Positions 7,394 to 16,335 are shown, counted from the first letter of the stretch. The stretch: 64,000 bases of DNA from Dehalobacter sp. CP (GCA_009910795.1 VMEE01000023.1:1-64000); one strand, 5' to 3'. Notes: generated from the letters alone by a model not told the origin. Made by a program: numbers and translations.

Positions 7394-8767
7394 ATGGCAG
7401 ATTCTTTAAAAAGTAAGAATGCTCCAGAAGAAAAATTTCAGGTAAGCCGCCGAGGTTTCTTGAAAACTGGAGCGGCTGCAGCAGCAATGGGCGTTTTTGG
7501 CGCGATCAAAGCGCCCTCAAAAATAGCTGAAGCTGCGGTAAGCAACTACGAATACATTACCCCTAAAAAAGGACAATGGTCTAAGTTGAAACCCGAACCT
7601 AATTATGGAGGCGCTTCTGTCAGTTATGCAGAGCACAATGACCAATGGCTTGGCACGTCTAAAATTGTCGGGACAGTAAAGAAGTTTAAAGAAAAAGAAA
7701 TGGGATTTGCTTTAGTTGCCCAAGGTCTTTTAGGACCTAAGGCACAGGCGGGGTTCTATACGATCGGTATTAGACACCCGCTGAGTGATGCGCTTGGCTG
7801 GGCTATTTCACCCATATTCGGGGAAAATATCGTTGATGGTCAGCCCAAAAAAGAAAAACTTCCGATACCTGATCCCGAGCAAATGTCCATGCATATTAAA
7901 GATGTTGCTTATTATCTGAGAGCTGATGAAGTTGGGATCGGGAAAATGCCTGAATACGGTTATTACTCTGATAAAATGAATCCACCGATGATGGGAATTA
8001 TCGGGGGCATGGTTCCAAGGGGAACTCCTCTTCAAGATGTACCCTTTACGGAAAAGATGCCTTATGTCATCGTTGTTGCGGTTGAGCAGCATTTAGAGAC
8101 TTACTTGGCCTCAACCGGATATGACGGAATTTCAGATTCCCAATCTTTCCGGTGTTATCATGCGACCGCCAACATTTCTATCATTATGGCTAAATACATC
8201 AGAGAGCTTGGATACCACGCCAGAGCACATCATTTTGGCAACTATGGAGCCGTAATGGCACCCTGTTTAATCGCTGCAGGAATGGGGGAACTTACCCGGA
8301 CTGGAGACTGTGTTGCCCACCCGCGCATGGGATTCCGTAATAAAGTGGCAGCCATCACCACGGACTTGCCTTTGGTTCCGGATAAACCGATTGATTTTGG
8401 AATGGCTGATTTCTGCCGTGTGTGCAATAAGTGCTCCGATAATTGTCCTTCCCAAGCTATTACGCGTGACAGGGACATGGTTGAATATAACGGCTATTTG
8501 CGTTGGAACAGCGATTTCAAAAAATGTGCACAATTTAGAGCAAGTAATGATCAAGGAGTTAGCTGTGGCGTTTGTATTAAGGTATGTCCATGGAGCTCCA
8601 AGGAAAGTTCATGGTTTCATGAGGCCGGAATTTGGATTGGAAGCAAAGGAGAAACTGCCTCAAGCCTCTTAAAAGGTATCGATGATATGTTTGGTTATGG
8701 CACAGAGATTGTCGATAAGTATAAATGGTGGTTGGAATGGCCGGAACTTTATAAGTTCGAATATTAA
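7394..8767 (+). CDS. rdhA: RdhA2, reductive dehalogenase catalytic subunit (CprA-like)
   Basis: 457 residues. Tat signal VSRRGFLKTGAAAAAMG at about residues 22-38; CprA-type core with IPDPEQMSMHIKD and RADEVGIGKMPE; Fe-S motif 1 CRVCNKCSDNCP at about 340-352; Fe-S motif 2 Cys/CGVCIKVCPW at about 378-398. ATG 7394 follows AAGGAGG by about 7 nt; the in-frame ATG 7376, overlapping the rdhB2 stop, has no such site. It is most similar to RdhA1 and RdhA3 over its whole length, so these are recent duplicates, with most change in the middle region (about residues 75-190). That region contributes to the substrate pocket in known structures, so substrates may differ. Regulated by the class II type promoter at 6968. 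Confidence 0.93.
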   Translation: MADSLKSKNAPEEKFQVSRRGFLKTGAAAAAMGVFGAIKAPSKIAEAAVSNYEYITPKKGQWSKLKPEPNYGGASVSYAEHNDQWLGTSKIVGTVKKFKEKEMGFALVAQGLLGPKAQAGFYTIGIRHPLSDALGWAISPIFGENIVDGQPKKEKLPIPDPEQMSMHIKDVAYYLRADEVGIGKMPEYGYYSDKMNPPMMGIIGGMVPRGTPLQDVPFTEKMPYVIVVAVEQHLETYLASTGYDGISDSQSFRCYHATANISIIMAKYIRELGYHARAHHFGNYGAVMAPCLIAAGMGELTRTGDCVAHPRMGFRNKVAAITTDLPLVPDKPIDFGMADFCRVCNKCSDNCPSQAITRDRDMVEYNGYLRWNSDFKKCAQFRASNDQGVSCGVCIKVCPWSSKESSWFHEAGIWIGSKGETASSLLKGIDDMFGYGTEIVDKYKWWLEWPELYKFEY

Positions 8768-8787
8768 TCCAACGAGTATAGGTTAAG

Positions 8788-8829
8788 AATTTCCAGCGTC
8801 GCCTTTGTAAGGGTCGCTGGAAATTTTTT
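8788..8829 (+). terminator. terminator after rdhA2
   Basis: TTTCCAGCG ... CGCTGGAAA stem followed by TTTTTT. The sequence just downstream (TTTTTTGCGTCTTCAACTTTTTC...GCTGTTGCAG) recurs at 16403-16440. Confidence 0.82.
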
Positions 8830-9486
8830 GCGTCTTCAACTTTTTCACAGGCTGTTGCAGACTTGCACAAAATACACCGCTCATACGTTATCGCAGCGGA
8901 TAAACGGGGGGACGCTGTACCATCTCCACTCAGGCCAGGATATTCCTATTGGCACAATCACGGTGGAAAGACATCGTAGAGGCCGTGTCGGAGGAGATGA
9001 TTAAAAATTGCCGTTTTTGAGATTTGACTACACTAGTGTAATCAATTTCAAAACAACCGGATTTTGCAATAGAGGGTGTAATGAATCAAGTTCAAAAGAT
9101 AAATTCTGGATAGATGCATCTTTTTTAGCCAGAAATCTATTTATATTAAGAACGCAAAGAGCCTTGGTGTATCCATCAATTGTTTAAACCAGGGCTTATT
9201 GGCATTTTAAATACAATTTAAGGTTGAGCTCTGATTGAATCACTATGCTATTGCGGCATTCCTTCCGTTCCTCTCCGGAAGTTCAGGGAGAATCAGCGTT
9301 TGGGATATAGATTAGGGGTATGCAACGTATAAAATTTGTGAAACTTAATAGAATATTTAAATAAAAAAGCAAAAAAATAGCCGAAACTAAACCTTTTGCT
9401 TGACTGCTAACTTAAAATATAAATTAACTGGAACTAATTTATAATTTTGCGTTCAAAAATAATTTAATACCTTGGAGGATGAAGTT
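8830..9486. other. gene-free region with dyads upstream of rdhK3
   Basis: No intact gene is supported over about 650 bp. A short open stretch at about 8900-9003 may be the decayed end of a gene I cannot identify. TACACTAGTGTA (9029-9040) is a perfect 12-bp palindrome. TATAAATTA-ACTGGAAC-TAATTTATA (9418-9443) is a perfect 9-bp inverted repeat 43 bp before the rdhK3 ATG and could be its operator. Confidence 0.4.
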
Positions 9487-10173
9487 ATGGGAGAAGTTCT
9501 TAGAGGTTGTGTTCTACCAGATACTTTTTATCCGGTCGAAAATTTACGTGCTTACCTTGATTTTGGCTCACAGCGCAGTTATCGAAAGGGAGAAGCAGTA
9601 TTATTGCCCGATGAAGTCTTAGGTAAAATGATATTCGTTCTATCAGGAAGATTAAAAGTTTCAACCATAACCCCAGATGGCAGGGAAAAATTTATTTATT
9701 CTGCCGGGCAGTATTGCCTTATGGATAGATTATTTAGTTTTGAAGAAGATCATATCCTAATCATGGCGGTTGAGGACAGCAAGGTATGCTTTTTTACAAA
9801 AGAGCAGTTACTAATGGCTTTTAAACAGGATGAAGAGCTAATTATTGATGTCCTAAGAAATTTTGCCTCAAAAGTCTATTATTTCTTAAATCAAACCAAT
9901 GAATTAAATTTATATAGTCCATCAGTAAGAATTTTACGATTGATTTACGAACTATATAAAAGTAAGGGAAAATACAAAAATAACACTTGGGAAATAAATG
10001 CCTATTTGCCTAATAAAAGTATATCTGAGATAACCGGGCTTCACTATGTGACGGTTAGTAAAATATTCGGATATTTGAAGAGACAAAAAATATTTAAGAA
10101 AACAAAAACTAAAATTATTATCTATGATGTGGAAAGGCTAAAAAGTTTAATTGATGAGGGAATAACGTACTGA
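9487..10173 (+). CDS. rdhK: RdhK3, CRP/FNR-family transcriptional regulator
   Basis: 228 residues: sensor beta-barrel (about 20-125), long dimer helix, and winged helix with SISEITGLHYVTVSKIFGYL. ATG 9487 is chosen because TTGGAGGATG lies 8 nt upstream; an in-frame TTG at 9472 falls in that site. It is a close paralogue of RdhK1 and RdhK2. It lies directly upstream of rdhB3-rdhA3 and is separated from it by its own terminator, so it is transcribed independently and is likely the regulator of that pair. The effector (presumably a halogenated aromatic, by analogy with CprK) is inferred only from family. Confidence 0.86.
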   Translation: MGEVLRGCVLPDTFYPVENLRAYLDFGSQRSYRKGEAVLLPDEVLGKMIFVLSGRLKVSTITPDGREKFIYSAGQYCLMDRLFSFEEDHILIMAVEDSKVCFFTKEQLLMAFKQDEELIIDVLRNFASKVYYFLNQTNELNLYSPSVRILRLIYELYKSKGKYKNNTWEINAYLPNKSISEITGLHYVTVSKIFGYLKRQKIFKKTKTKIIIYDVERLKSLIDEGITY

Positions 10174-10184
10174 TATAGTATATA

Positions 10185-10225
10185 AAAACTGCTTGCTCAG
10201 TGGACTGAGTTAAAGCAGTTTTTTT
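10185..10225 (+). terminator. terminator after rdhK3
   Basis: Outer stem AAAACTGCTT/AAGCAGTTTT plus inner stem CTCAG/CTGAG, then a T-run. Confidence 0.82.
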
Positions 10226-10265
10226 GCTTTTAACGGATTAAATTGAAATCAGAAGATATTAATTG

Positions 10266-10283
10266 TTTTTTAAATTTAAAAAA
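10266..10283. promoter_or_regulatory. 18-bp AT palindrome upstream of rdhB3
   Basis: TTTTTTAAATTTAAAAAA is a perfect palindrome about 108 bp before rdhB3. It may be an upstream activator site or DNA-bending tract. Its low complexity limits confidence. About 20 bp further, an imperfect dyad CTATTAAAAC...TTTTAAAATAG is also present. Confidence 0.3.
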
Positions 10284-10390
10284 TGAAGAGTTCATGTGCT
10301 ATTAAAACTAAATTTTAAAATAGTAGTTGAAACTAAAAAAATAAGAATTGGAGTTGTATACAATTTTAGGTAGAAAGGAGGTGAAATATA

Positions 10391-10702
10391 ATGAGTATTT
10401 TTCTAATTTTCTTGGCTGGAATTCTATTTTTAGCTGGAATTTTATTTATCAATCCACTTATCAAGGGGGTTATGTGGAAAAAAGTATTAATTTGGGCGCT
10501 ATACGTAGTTGGGAACGCTGTACTTTGGATGGGAGTATCCTTTATCTACATTAATGCCAGCGTTGGTCACTCCAAGGCAACAAGTACAGCCATCTTCTTA
10601 TTTGGCGGAATAGCGATAGTTATCGCTATCATCTTAGCTCGTTTATTAGGATTTATCGGTTTAAAGAAACTGAATAAGACAGATGAATCAGTTCAAGCTT
10701 GA
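10391..10702 (+). CDS. rdhB: RdhB3, membrane anchor of reductive dehalogenase
   Basis: 103 residues with three transmembrane helices and the family segment WMGVSFIYINASVGHSKATST. ATG 10391 follows an almost perfect AAAGGAGGTG site. It encodes the membrane anchor for RdhA3, whose ATG lies 14 nt after the RdhB3 stop. It belongs to the same close family as RdhB1 and RdhB2, but the second residue block (NPLIKGVMWKK) differs slightly. Promoter elements were not certain; the upstream rdhK3 is the probable regulator. Confidence 0.9.
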   Translation: MSIFLIFLAGILFLAGILFINPLIKGVMWKKVLIWALYVVGNAVLWMGVSFIYINASVGHSKATSTAIFLFGGIAIVIAIILARLLGFIGLKKLNKTDESVQA

Positions 10703-10715
10703 GAGGTGAAATAGT

Positions 10716-12089
10716 ATGATTGGTTCTGGTATACAGAATAGTGAACCAGAAAAAAAAATTCAAGTTACTCGTCGAGGTTTTTTGAAGACAGGAGCAGCAG
10801 CGGCTGCCATGGGTGTTCTTGGGGCAATCCAAGCTCCCTCTAAGGTAGCTGAAGCAGCCGTAAGCAACTATGGGTATATTCCCGGGAAAAAAGGTCTATG
10901 GTCCAAGCTGAGGCCTGAACCTAATTACGGAGGTGCTTCAGTCAGTTATGTCGGGCATAATGATCAATGGCTTGGGACCAGTAAAATTGTTGGAACCGTC
11001 AAAAATACCAGTGAAAAAAATATGGGATTCTCGATGGCGGCACAGGGACTTTTAGGTCCCAAGGCCCAAGCAGGGTTATTTACACTCGGGCCAAGATATC
11101 CGATTAATGCGGGTATTGGACCGGCAATGGCCCAAATTTCAGGAGAAGAAATTGTAGACGGTCCTCCGAGTCCGGAAAAACTTCCAATTCCTGATCCTGA
11201 GCAGATGTCCGTGCATATTAAAGATTTGGCTTATTACCTTAGGGCGGATGAGGTAGGAATCGGCAAGATGCCGGAGTTAGCTTATTATTCGCATAAAATG
11301 AATCCTCCGCTTATCGCGATAGTTGCAGGTGCGGTTCCCAAAGGGGTGCCAATTTCAGAAACGCCTTTTACCGAACGGATGCCTTATGTAATTACGGTTG
11401 CGGTAGAACAACACCTGGAAACCTATATGGCTTCAACCGGGTATGATGGCATTGCCAACACGCAATCCTTCCGGTGTTATCACGCAACAGCCAATATTGC
11501 AGTGATTATTGCCGGATATATCAGGGCGCTGGGTTATCACGCCAGGGCACATCACTTCGGTAATTATGGGGCAGTTATGGCACCTTGCCTGATTGCTGCA
11601 GGGATGGGAGAACTAACCCGTACCGGAGACTGTGTAGCTCACCCCAGGATGGGTTTCCGGAACAAGGTCGCTGCTATTACGACGGATTTGCCGCTTGTTC
11701 CTGACAAACCCATCGACTTTGGTATGCTGGACTTCTGCCGAGTGTGCAGGAAATGTGCGGAAAACTGTCCCGCCCAAGCAATTTCTTTTGACACTGATCC
11801 TGTCGAATATAACGGATACTTACGGTGGAACAGTGATTTCAAGAAATGTGCACAGTTTAGAACAGGTAACGACGAAGGAAACTGTTGTGGCCGTTGTATT
11901 AAAGTATGTCCATGGAATTCCAAAGAAAGTTCGTGGTTCCATGAGGCCGGAATTTGGGTCGGGAGCAGAGGAAAGACTTCAGCAAGTCTTTTAAAGGCTG
12001 TCGACGATATGTTTGGCTACGGAACTGAAACTGTTGAAAAATACAAATGGTGGTTAGAATGGCCGGAAATGTATAAATTTAATTATTAA
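10716..12089 (+). CDS. rdhA: RdhA3, reductive dehalogenase catalytic subunit (CprA-like)
   Basis: 457 residues. Tat motif VTRRGFLKTGAAAAAMG at about residues 18-34; CprA-type core (IPDPEQMSVHIKD, RADEVGIGKMPE, YHATANIAVI); Fe-S motif 1 CRVCRKCAENCP near 340-352; Fe-S motif 2 Cys/CGRCIKVCPW near 378-398. The start ATG 10716 has GAGAGGTG 9 nt upstream. It is exported by Tat and held by RdhB3. Nearly full-length similarity to RdhA1 and RdhA2 and a matching terminator indicate duplication of the whole rdhBA-terminator unit. The substrate is unknown. Confidence 0.93.
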   Translation: MIGSGIQNSEPEKKIQVTRRGFLKTGAAAAAMGVLGAIQAPSKVAEAAVSNYGYIPGKKGLWSKLRPEPNYGGASVSYVGHNDQWLGTSKIVGTVKNTSEKNMGFSMAAQGLLGPKAQAGLFTLGPRYPINAGIGPAMAQISGEEIVDGPPSPEKLPIPDPEQMSVHIKDLAYYLRADEVGIGKMPELAYYSHKMNPPLIAIVAGAVPKGVPISETPFTERMPYVITVAVEQHLETYMASTGYDGIANTQSFRCYHATANIAVIIAGYIRALGYHARAHHFGNYGAVMAPCLIAAGMGELTRTGDCVAHPRMGFRNKVAAITTDLPLVPDKPIDFGMLDFCRVCRKCAENCPAQAISFDTDPVEYNGYLRWNSDFKKCAQFRTGNDEGNCCGRCIKVCPWNSKESSWFHEAGIWVGSRGKTSASLLKAVDDMFGYGTETVEKYKWWLEWPEMYKFNY

Positions 12090-12106
12090 TCTGAATGTAC
12101 GAAAAA

Positions 12107-12145
12107 GTTTCAGCGACGTTTTAAGAGGCATCGCTGAAACTTTTT
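12107..12145 (+). terminator. terminator after rdhA3
   Basis: GTTTCAGCGA/TCGCTGAAAC 10-bp stem followed by TTTTTG. Confidence 0.85.
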
Positions 12146-12154
12146 GTTCAAAAC

Positions 12155-12224
12155 AAAATGGAATTCAACGAATTTCCATTTTGTAACATAAGCTACAAGG
12201 ACATCTTAGTAACTTATGTTACAA
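12155..12224. promoter_or_regulatory. paired inverted repeats upstream of rdhK4
   Basis: TTGTAACATAAG (12181-12192) and its exact reverse complement CTTATGTTACAA (12213-12224) are separated by 20 nt. Immediately before them is a second dyad, CAAAATGGAA...TTCCATTTTG (about 12155-12183). The long spacing does not fit a single CRP/FNR dimer site. It could be two half-operators, the ends of a small lost element, or a stem in the rdhK4 leader. Confidence 0.5.
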
Positions 12225-12336
12225 TGTAGAATGATTTCTATCTATTAAAAATTTAATCTTAGCTTATGACAATAATATCATTTGACGGCACTGAGTTATA
12301 AAACAGAATTCAGCAGTGTTTAGAAAGGAAGTAAAA

Positions 12337-13023
12337 ATGAAAGACAAATACTTTCCTATCTTATCGAATGATAAAATAAATATAAAAGAGTATTTCGAAG
12401 AAATGGGCGATTTGCGTATTTTTAAAAAAGGCGACATACTCTCACATCCCGAAGCACCCATTGATGGTATTAATTATATCGTTAGAGGAAATGTCGATGC
12501 TTATCTCATGTCTTCCGATGGACGAAAAAAGTCTGTAGGAATAGAGATGCCAGGGTGCATTCTAGGGGATGTCGGAGCCTTTGACGGAGAATTTCAACCG
12601 GTTTATTATAAGGCTCTTACACAGATTGAAACCCGTTTTATAAGTAAATCTGACCTTAAAACGGTGTTAGACAATTATCCGTGTATCAAAGACTATGTTT
12701 TAAGCTCCCTCTGCAGCAAAGTCAGGATGTTGGCTGGACAATTAGGTCAATCTTGTTTTAGTGATGCTGAAACCAAGGTTAGCAAATTACTGCTCCAGTT
12801 CGCTTACTATTTTGGCGGAAATAACAACCATAATGGACTTCGGTTAATTTGCTTTCCTATCAGTCAACAATCTATTAGTGATTTAGCAGGTATCAATAGG
12901 GTAACGGTCGCAAAAATCCTAGCAAATTTTAAAGAAGACGGTTTAATTGAAAGAGTAGAAGGAATGTACTCAATAAATATAGATGAAATGGAAAAGTTAG
13001 TGGCGTTATTGGAATTATCTTAA
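12337..13023 (+). CDS. rdhK: RdhK4, CRP/FNR-family transcriptional regulator
   Basis: 228 residues with CRP/FNR architecture: sensor barrel (about 25-125) and winged helix with SISDLAGINRVTVAKILANF. It is clearly more distant from RdhK1-3 (different N-terminus, shorter tail). The start ATG 12337 has AGAAAGGAAG just upstream; an in-frame GTG at 12316 has no such site. It is placed immediately before the rdhA4-B4-C4-E4 operon with its own terminator between, so it probably regulates that operon. A dyad overlapping the rdhA4 ribosome-binding site is a candidate operator. Confidence 0.85.
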   Translation: MKDKYFPILSNDKINIKEYFEEMGDLRIFKKGDILSHPEAPIDGINYIVRGNVDAYLMSSDGRKKSVGIEMPGCILGDVGAFDGEFQPVYYKALTQIETRFISKSDLKTVLDNYPCIKDYVLSSLCSKVRMLAGQLGQSCFSDAETKVSKLLLQFAYYFGGNNNHNGLRLICFPISQQSISDLAGINRVTVAKILANFKEDGLIERVEGMYSINIDEMEKLVALLELS

Positions 13024-13040
13024 AGCTCTTGAATTTATTA

Positions 13041-13075
13041 ACATCTTGTAGTTTACACTATAAGGTGTTTTTTTT
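13041..13075 (+). terminator. terminator after rdhK4
   Basis: ACATCTTGTAG/CTATAAGGTGT stem with two G-U pairs, followed by TTTTTTT. Confidence 0.7.
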
Positions 13076-13106
13076 CCCCTGTGTTAATCTAATATCGTAA
13101 AGATAA

Positions 13107-13123
13107 TTCAAATTTAATTTGAA
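13107..13123 (+). promoter_or_regulatory. palindromic operator candidate at the rdhA4 ribosome-binding site
   Basis: TTCAAAT-TTA-ATTTGAA is a perfect 7+7 dyad ending one base into GAAAGGAG, the rdhA4 ribosome-binding site. A dyad here would act by occlusion or lie downstream of the start of transcription. It differs from the TGTG-N8-CACA operators of other rdh units. Confidence 0.45.
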
Positions 13124-13137
13124 AGGAGAACTAGGTT

Positions 13138-14508
13138 ATGGCGCTGGAAAATGAAAATTATGAAAAAGAGCAAAACAATGAGACGTCAAAAATCGGTTCC
13201 AAAGGGGTAAGCAGGCGCGGGTTCTTGAAAAAATCGATGGGAGTGGGGATTGTCGCAGCGGGTGCTGCTTTGCTGGGCTCTGAAATGCCAGGGGATTCCG
13301 GAAAAGCTTATGGGGTTACAGAACACGATACTTTTCCGGTAGAAATGAACAGCGAGTATAAACGCTATGATCAAAGAAACAATTTATTCTTTCGTGCTTA
13401 CGGTGGAGAAAAAAAATTAATGCCTGATTTAGACGCTTATCTGGGGAAGAAAATGGGGGTTATACCCACTACGGGCGGAGAAGGCTTCGGACAACTCGAA
13501 TGTGCGTTAAGAGGAGCGGGCTGGTCTGTAGAAGATGATATTAACGATTATCATGCTCCCGGTTTCGCGGGTCTCGGAATGTATAATTGGGACGGTCCTG
13601 TCAGCCCGAACAAGTACAAGTTTTCCAGTCCTGACGAGGCCAGCATGATTATGAAAAGAGCATCTTTATTTTTAGGCGCTGATAAAGTCGGAATTGCACC
13701 GTATGATGAGCGGTGGATTTATTCTTACAGTATTATCGCACCGACTGAGAGCGGGAGTGAGAATCATATAGAGTCGGTCCATACTAAGTTGAATTACCAG
13801 GAGACAAAATTCTCGTTTACTCCTACAAATGTCGTTGTTTTTGCACTTGAAATGGATTTTGACGCGATTAGCGCAGCTCCGGGAGTACTCGAAAATGCTG
13901 CAGTGGGCGATGGATATTCTAAAATGGGTAATATGACGCATAAAGTAGCTACTTTCATAAGATTGTGCGGCTATAATGCGATCCCTTGCGGCAATGATAC
14001 CGGCTTAAGCGTTCCTATGGCCATTCATGCCGGACTGGGAGAATTAAGCAGGATGGGGCTTCTTATTACTCCGGATTATGGGCCGAGAGTGCGCTTATGT
14101 AAAGTAATCACCGATATGCCTATGACGCCGGATAAACCGATAACTTTTGGCGTCCAAGAATTTTGCACAACCTGTATGAAGTGTGCGGACACTTGTCCGA
14201 AACAAGCGATATCCAGACAGAAAGAACCAAGTTTTGACAAGGCTACAATCTCGACCAGCGCGGGCGTGAAAAGATGGGCTATGGATTGCGAGAAATGTAT
14301 AAGCAGTTGGGGTCAGTTTGGCAGCAGCTGTGCAGCATGCATTGCATCGTGTCCCTTTAACAAACGTAAAGAGTGGCAGCATGATTTGTTAAGGGCAGGA
14401 GCAAATACGCCTGCGAGATCACTGCTTAGGTATTTCGACGATCTGTATGGGTATGGGAAAATTGATATCGCACAAAAAACGAAGGAATTTTGGAGTAAAA
14501 AAAGTTAG
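13138..14508 (+). CDS. rdhA: RdhA4, reductive dehalogenase catalytic subunit (PceA-like branch)
   Basis: 456 residues. Tat motif VSRRGFLKKSMGVGIVAAG at about 22-40. The core carries PceA-type LGADKVGIAPYDERWIYS (about residues 180-197) and CGNDTGLSVPMAIHAGLGE. Fe-S motif 1 is CTTCMKCADTCP at about 343-355; motif 2 is Cys/CAACIASCPFN at about 400-412. It starts at ATG 13138 behind GAAAGGAGAAC. Gene order is A-B-C-E, unlike the B-A pairs nearby, and matches pceABC-type operons. It is clearly a different lineage from RdhA1-3 and RdhA5. By family similarity it may act on chlorinated aliphatics such as ethenes or ethanes, but the substrate is not determined by sequence. Confidence 0.92.
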   Translation: MALENENYEKEQNNETSKIGSKGVSRRGFLKKSMGVGIVAAGAALLGSEMPGDSGKAYGVTEHDTFPVEMNSEYKRYDQRNNLFFRAYGGEKKLMPDLDAYLGKKMGVIPTTGGEGFGQLECALRGAGWSVEDDINDYHAPGFAGLGMYNWDGPVSPNKYKFSSPDEASMIMKRASLFLGADKVGIAPYDERWIYSYSIIAPTESGSENHIESVHTKLNYQETKFSFTPTNVVVFALEMDFDAISAAPGVLENAAVGDGYSKMGNMTHKVATFIRLCGYNAIPCGNDTGLSVPMAIHAGLGELSRMGLLITPDYGPRVRLCKVITDMPMTPDKPITFGVQEFCTTCMKCADTCPKQAISRQKEPSFDKATISTSAGVKRWAMDCEKCISSWGQFGSSCAACIASCPFNKRKEWQHDLLRAGANTPARSLLRYFDDLYGYGKIDIAQKTKEFWSKKS

Positions 14509-14520
14509 GAGAGAGGTACT

Positions 14521-14835
14521 ATGATAATATTTTGGATCTTACTTGGGGCATTAATAGCATCTTCGGTTTGGTTTTTATATTTTAAATTCGATGCAGCCGG
14601 TAAAATGTCTACAGCCAGGTGGGTTGGGGCTGCGATTTCTGTTTTATGGGGAAGCTTTACGATCGCGTGGATTGTAAGCAGCCTTGCTGAAGGGGAAGCC
14701 CAAGCTGCAGGTATGGGGTTGTTAATGTTCGGTGCGATACTATTTGGCTTAATTTTTCTGACCATTAGAATTGATGGAATAAAATTCAAGGGTTTTAAAT
14801 CTAACTCGGATAAGACCAATCCAGTAAAAAGCTAA
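14521..14835 (+). CDS. rdhB: RdhB4, membrane anchor of reductive dehalogenase
   Basis: 104 residues with three transmembrane helices (IIFWILLGALIASSVWFLYF; VGAAISVLWGSFTIAWIVS; AAGMGLLMFGAILFGLIFL). It shows the PceB-like layout rather than the RdhB1-3 sequence, including the SSLAEGEAQAAG stretch before helix 3. ATG 14521 follows GGAGAGAGG, 12 nt after the rdhA4 stop. The product should anchor RdhA4 to the outer membrane surface. Confidence 0.85.
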   Translation: MIIFWILLGALIASSVWFLYFKFDAAGKMSTARWVGAAISVLWGSFTIAWIVSSLAEGEAQAAGMGLLMFGAILFGLIFLTIRIDGIKFKGFKSNSDKTNPVKS

Positions 14836-14849
14836 GTAAGGAAAAACCA

Positions 14850-16058
14850 ATGACAGACATTAAAGGAAAAAACAAAATTGAAAGAATATTTCTTTTTCTT
14901 GCACTAATGGCTTTATTGTTCACCTTAGGTACAAATTGGTTTGTGGCGGATAGCGATTTACTTAAGTTGGAGGGAAAAGTTCTTCCTGAAGCGCAATCTT
15001 TTGAAAAGATTGCGCTTTCGCCCTTGATTTATGAAGGAAAGACAAAAGATCAAAACGGAGTAGAAGAAAAGGTTGGCTATGTAGTAATCGATCAGGCAAT
15101 GGGGTACGGGGGACCAATAAAAATGGTAATCGGAATCAACCTTCAGGGAAAGATCGAGGGAACTGTAATTGCCAATCATAAAGACACTCCTTCTTTTATT
15201 TATGGAATTATCAGCAAGAAATATCTGGAGATATTTATCGGGAAGAGCATCACTGAACCTTTAAGCATCAACCAGGATATTGACCGAATAACAGGCGCCA
15301 CTTATTCTTCAGGTGGAATAGCTAAAGCCATTTCTCTCGGGTGTCACGCCGTTGCGAGAACGCAATTCGGATTAAATGTTACCGAGGAGGCTGAGCCTTT
15401 CAGATTCGGTTTGAAAGAGATTTTTGTTGTTTCCTTAGTCATTTTGATGCTGATCGGAGTTTGCTTCAAGTATTCAAAGCTCAGATGGGTTACCCTGTCA
15501 GTCAGTTTAGTAATTATTGGATTTCAGTATAATACACCGATTTCGCTGGCTAATGTGTGTTCATTACTGATGGGAAACTTCCCTTCAGTAAAAGCGAATT
15601 TAGTCTGGTATATACTGATCATCGGAATTCCGATAATTACATTTATAATAGGTAAAAATGTCTACTGTTTCTGGCTTTGTCCTTTTGGCGCACTTCAGGA
15701 AATAACAGCAAAGATCGGCGGAGGCAAATTCAAGTGCCCTAACAAATCAATAGAAGCAAAAGCCACTCAAATTAAATATGGATTGGCTTATCTTGCGTTA
15801 TTAGGGGCGTTCATCTTGAAGTCTCCAAGTTTCGCCGGTTATGAACCTTTCGCCACTTTATTCGGGAGGCAGGGGGTTGGCTTACAATGGTTTATGCTAC
15901 CTGTAGTATTGTTTTCATCTCTATTTATCAGCAGATTTTGGTGTAGATTTTTTTGCCCGGTCATGGTGATGAATGAGGTTATCTTACTCATTAGAAGAAG
16001 TATTAGAAAGATACATCGGGAAAAAGGTGATTTTAAAGGGACATTAGTTGAAAGATGA
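14850..16058 (+). CDS. rdhC: RdhC4, FMN-binding NosR/RdhC-type membrane protein
   Basis: 402 residues: an N-terminal membrane helix, then an extracytoplasmic FMN-binding domain (about 50-175) with the covalent-flavin motif ITGATYSS at about residues 150-157. Five or so C-terminal membrane helices follow, with two CxxxCP motifs (CFWLCPFGA about 272-280; WCRFFCPVM about 368-376) that lack a full ferredoxin domain. RdhC may pass electrons from menaquinol to RdhA or assist maturation. The ATG at 14850 follows TAAGTAAGG, 14 nt after rdhB4. It is co-transcribed in rdhABCE. Confidence 0.88.
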   Translation: MTDIKGKNKIERIFLFLALMALLFTLGTNWFVADSDLLKLEGKVLPEAQSFEKIALSPLIYEGKTKDQNGVEEKVGYVVIDQAMGYGGPIKMVIGINLQGKIEGTVIANHKDTPSFIYGIISKKYLEIFIGKSITEPLSINQDIDRITGATYSSGGIAKAISLGCHAVARTQFGLNVTEEAEPFRFGLKEIFVVSLVILMLIGVCFKYSKLRWVTLSVSLVIIGFQYNTPISLANVCSLLMGNFPSVKANLVWYILIIGIPIITFIIGKNVYCFWLCPFGALQEITAKIGGGKFKCPNKSIEAKATQIKYGLAYLALLGAFILKSPSFAGYEPFATLFGRQGVGLQWFMLPVVLFSSLFISRFWCRFFCPVMVMNEVILLIRRSIRKIHREKGDFKGTLVER

Positions 16059-16087
16059 AACAAAAGTATTGAAATGATGAGGCAAAT

Positions 16088-16192
16088 ATGAAAAACAAAT
16101 CCACCGCTAAAGACTTAATATTTATTACCCTGATTGGTTTGGTCAGCATCTTGATCCTTTTGAATATGTATCAAATATATAGCTCTATTTAA
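16088..16192 (+). CDS. RdhE4-like single-span membrane peptide, 34 aa
   Basis: ATG 16088 to TAA 16190-16192. It encodes a basic N-terminus (MKNKSTAKD) and one transmembrane helix (LIFITLIGLVSILILL). It directly follows rdhC4 by 29 nt in the same direction. GATGAGGC upstream is a plausible but weak ribosome-binding site. Comparable peptides follow each rdhC here. Function unknown. Confidence 0.55.
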   Translation: MKNKSTAKDLIFITLIGLVSILILLNMYQIYSSI

Positions 16193-16335
16193 AAAGAGTA
16201 TATATCCATGGTCAATTTCGATTAAGCGTACCTAGTAAAATGACTATGTATTTTTTTTGTTTTTAAGGGAAGAAAATGAGTAATATATGAAAATATTCGC
16301 TTTTTTGTTTGATCAGGAGATTTTGGTTTGCAAGC

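Noticed and set aside
8900..9003. Possible decayed gene end after rdhA2
   Set aside because: A short open stretch with no family I can name; listed only as part of the gene-free region.
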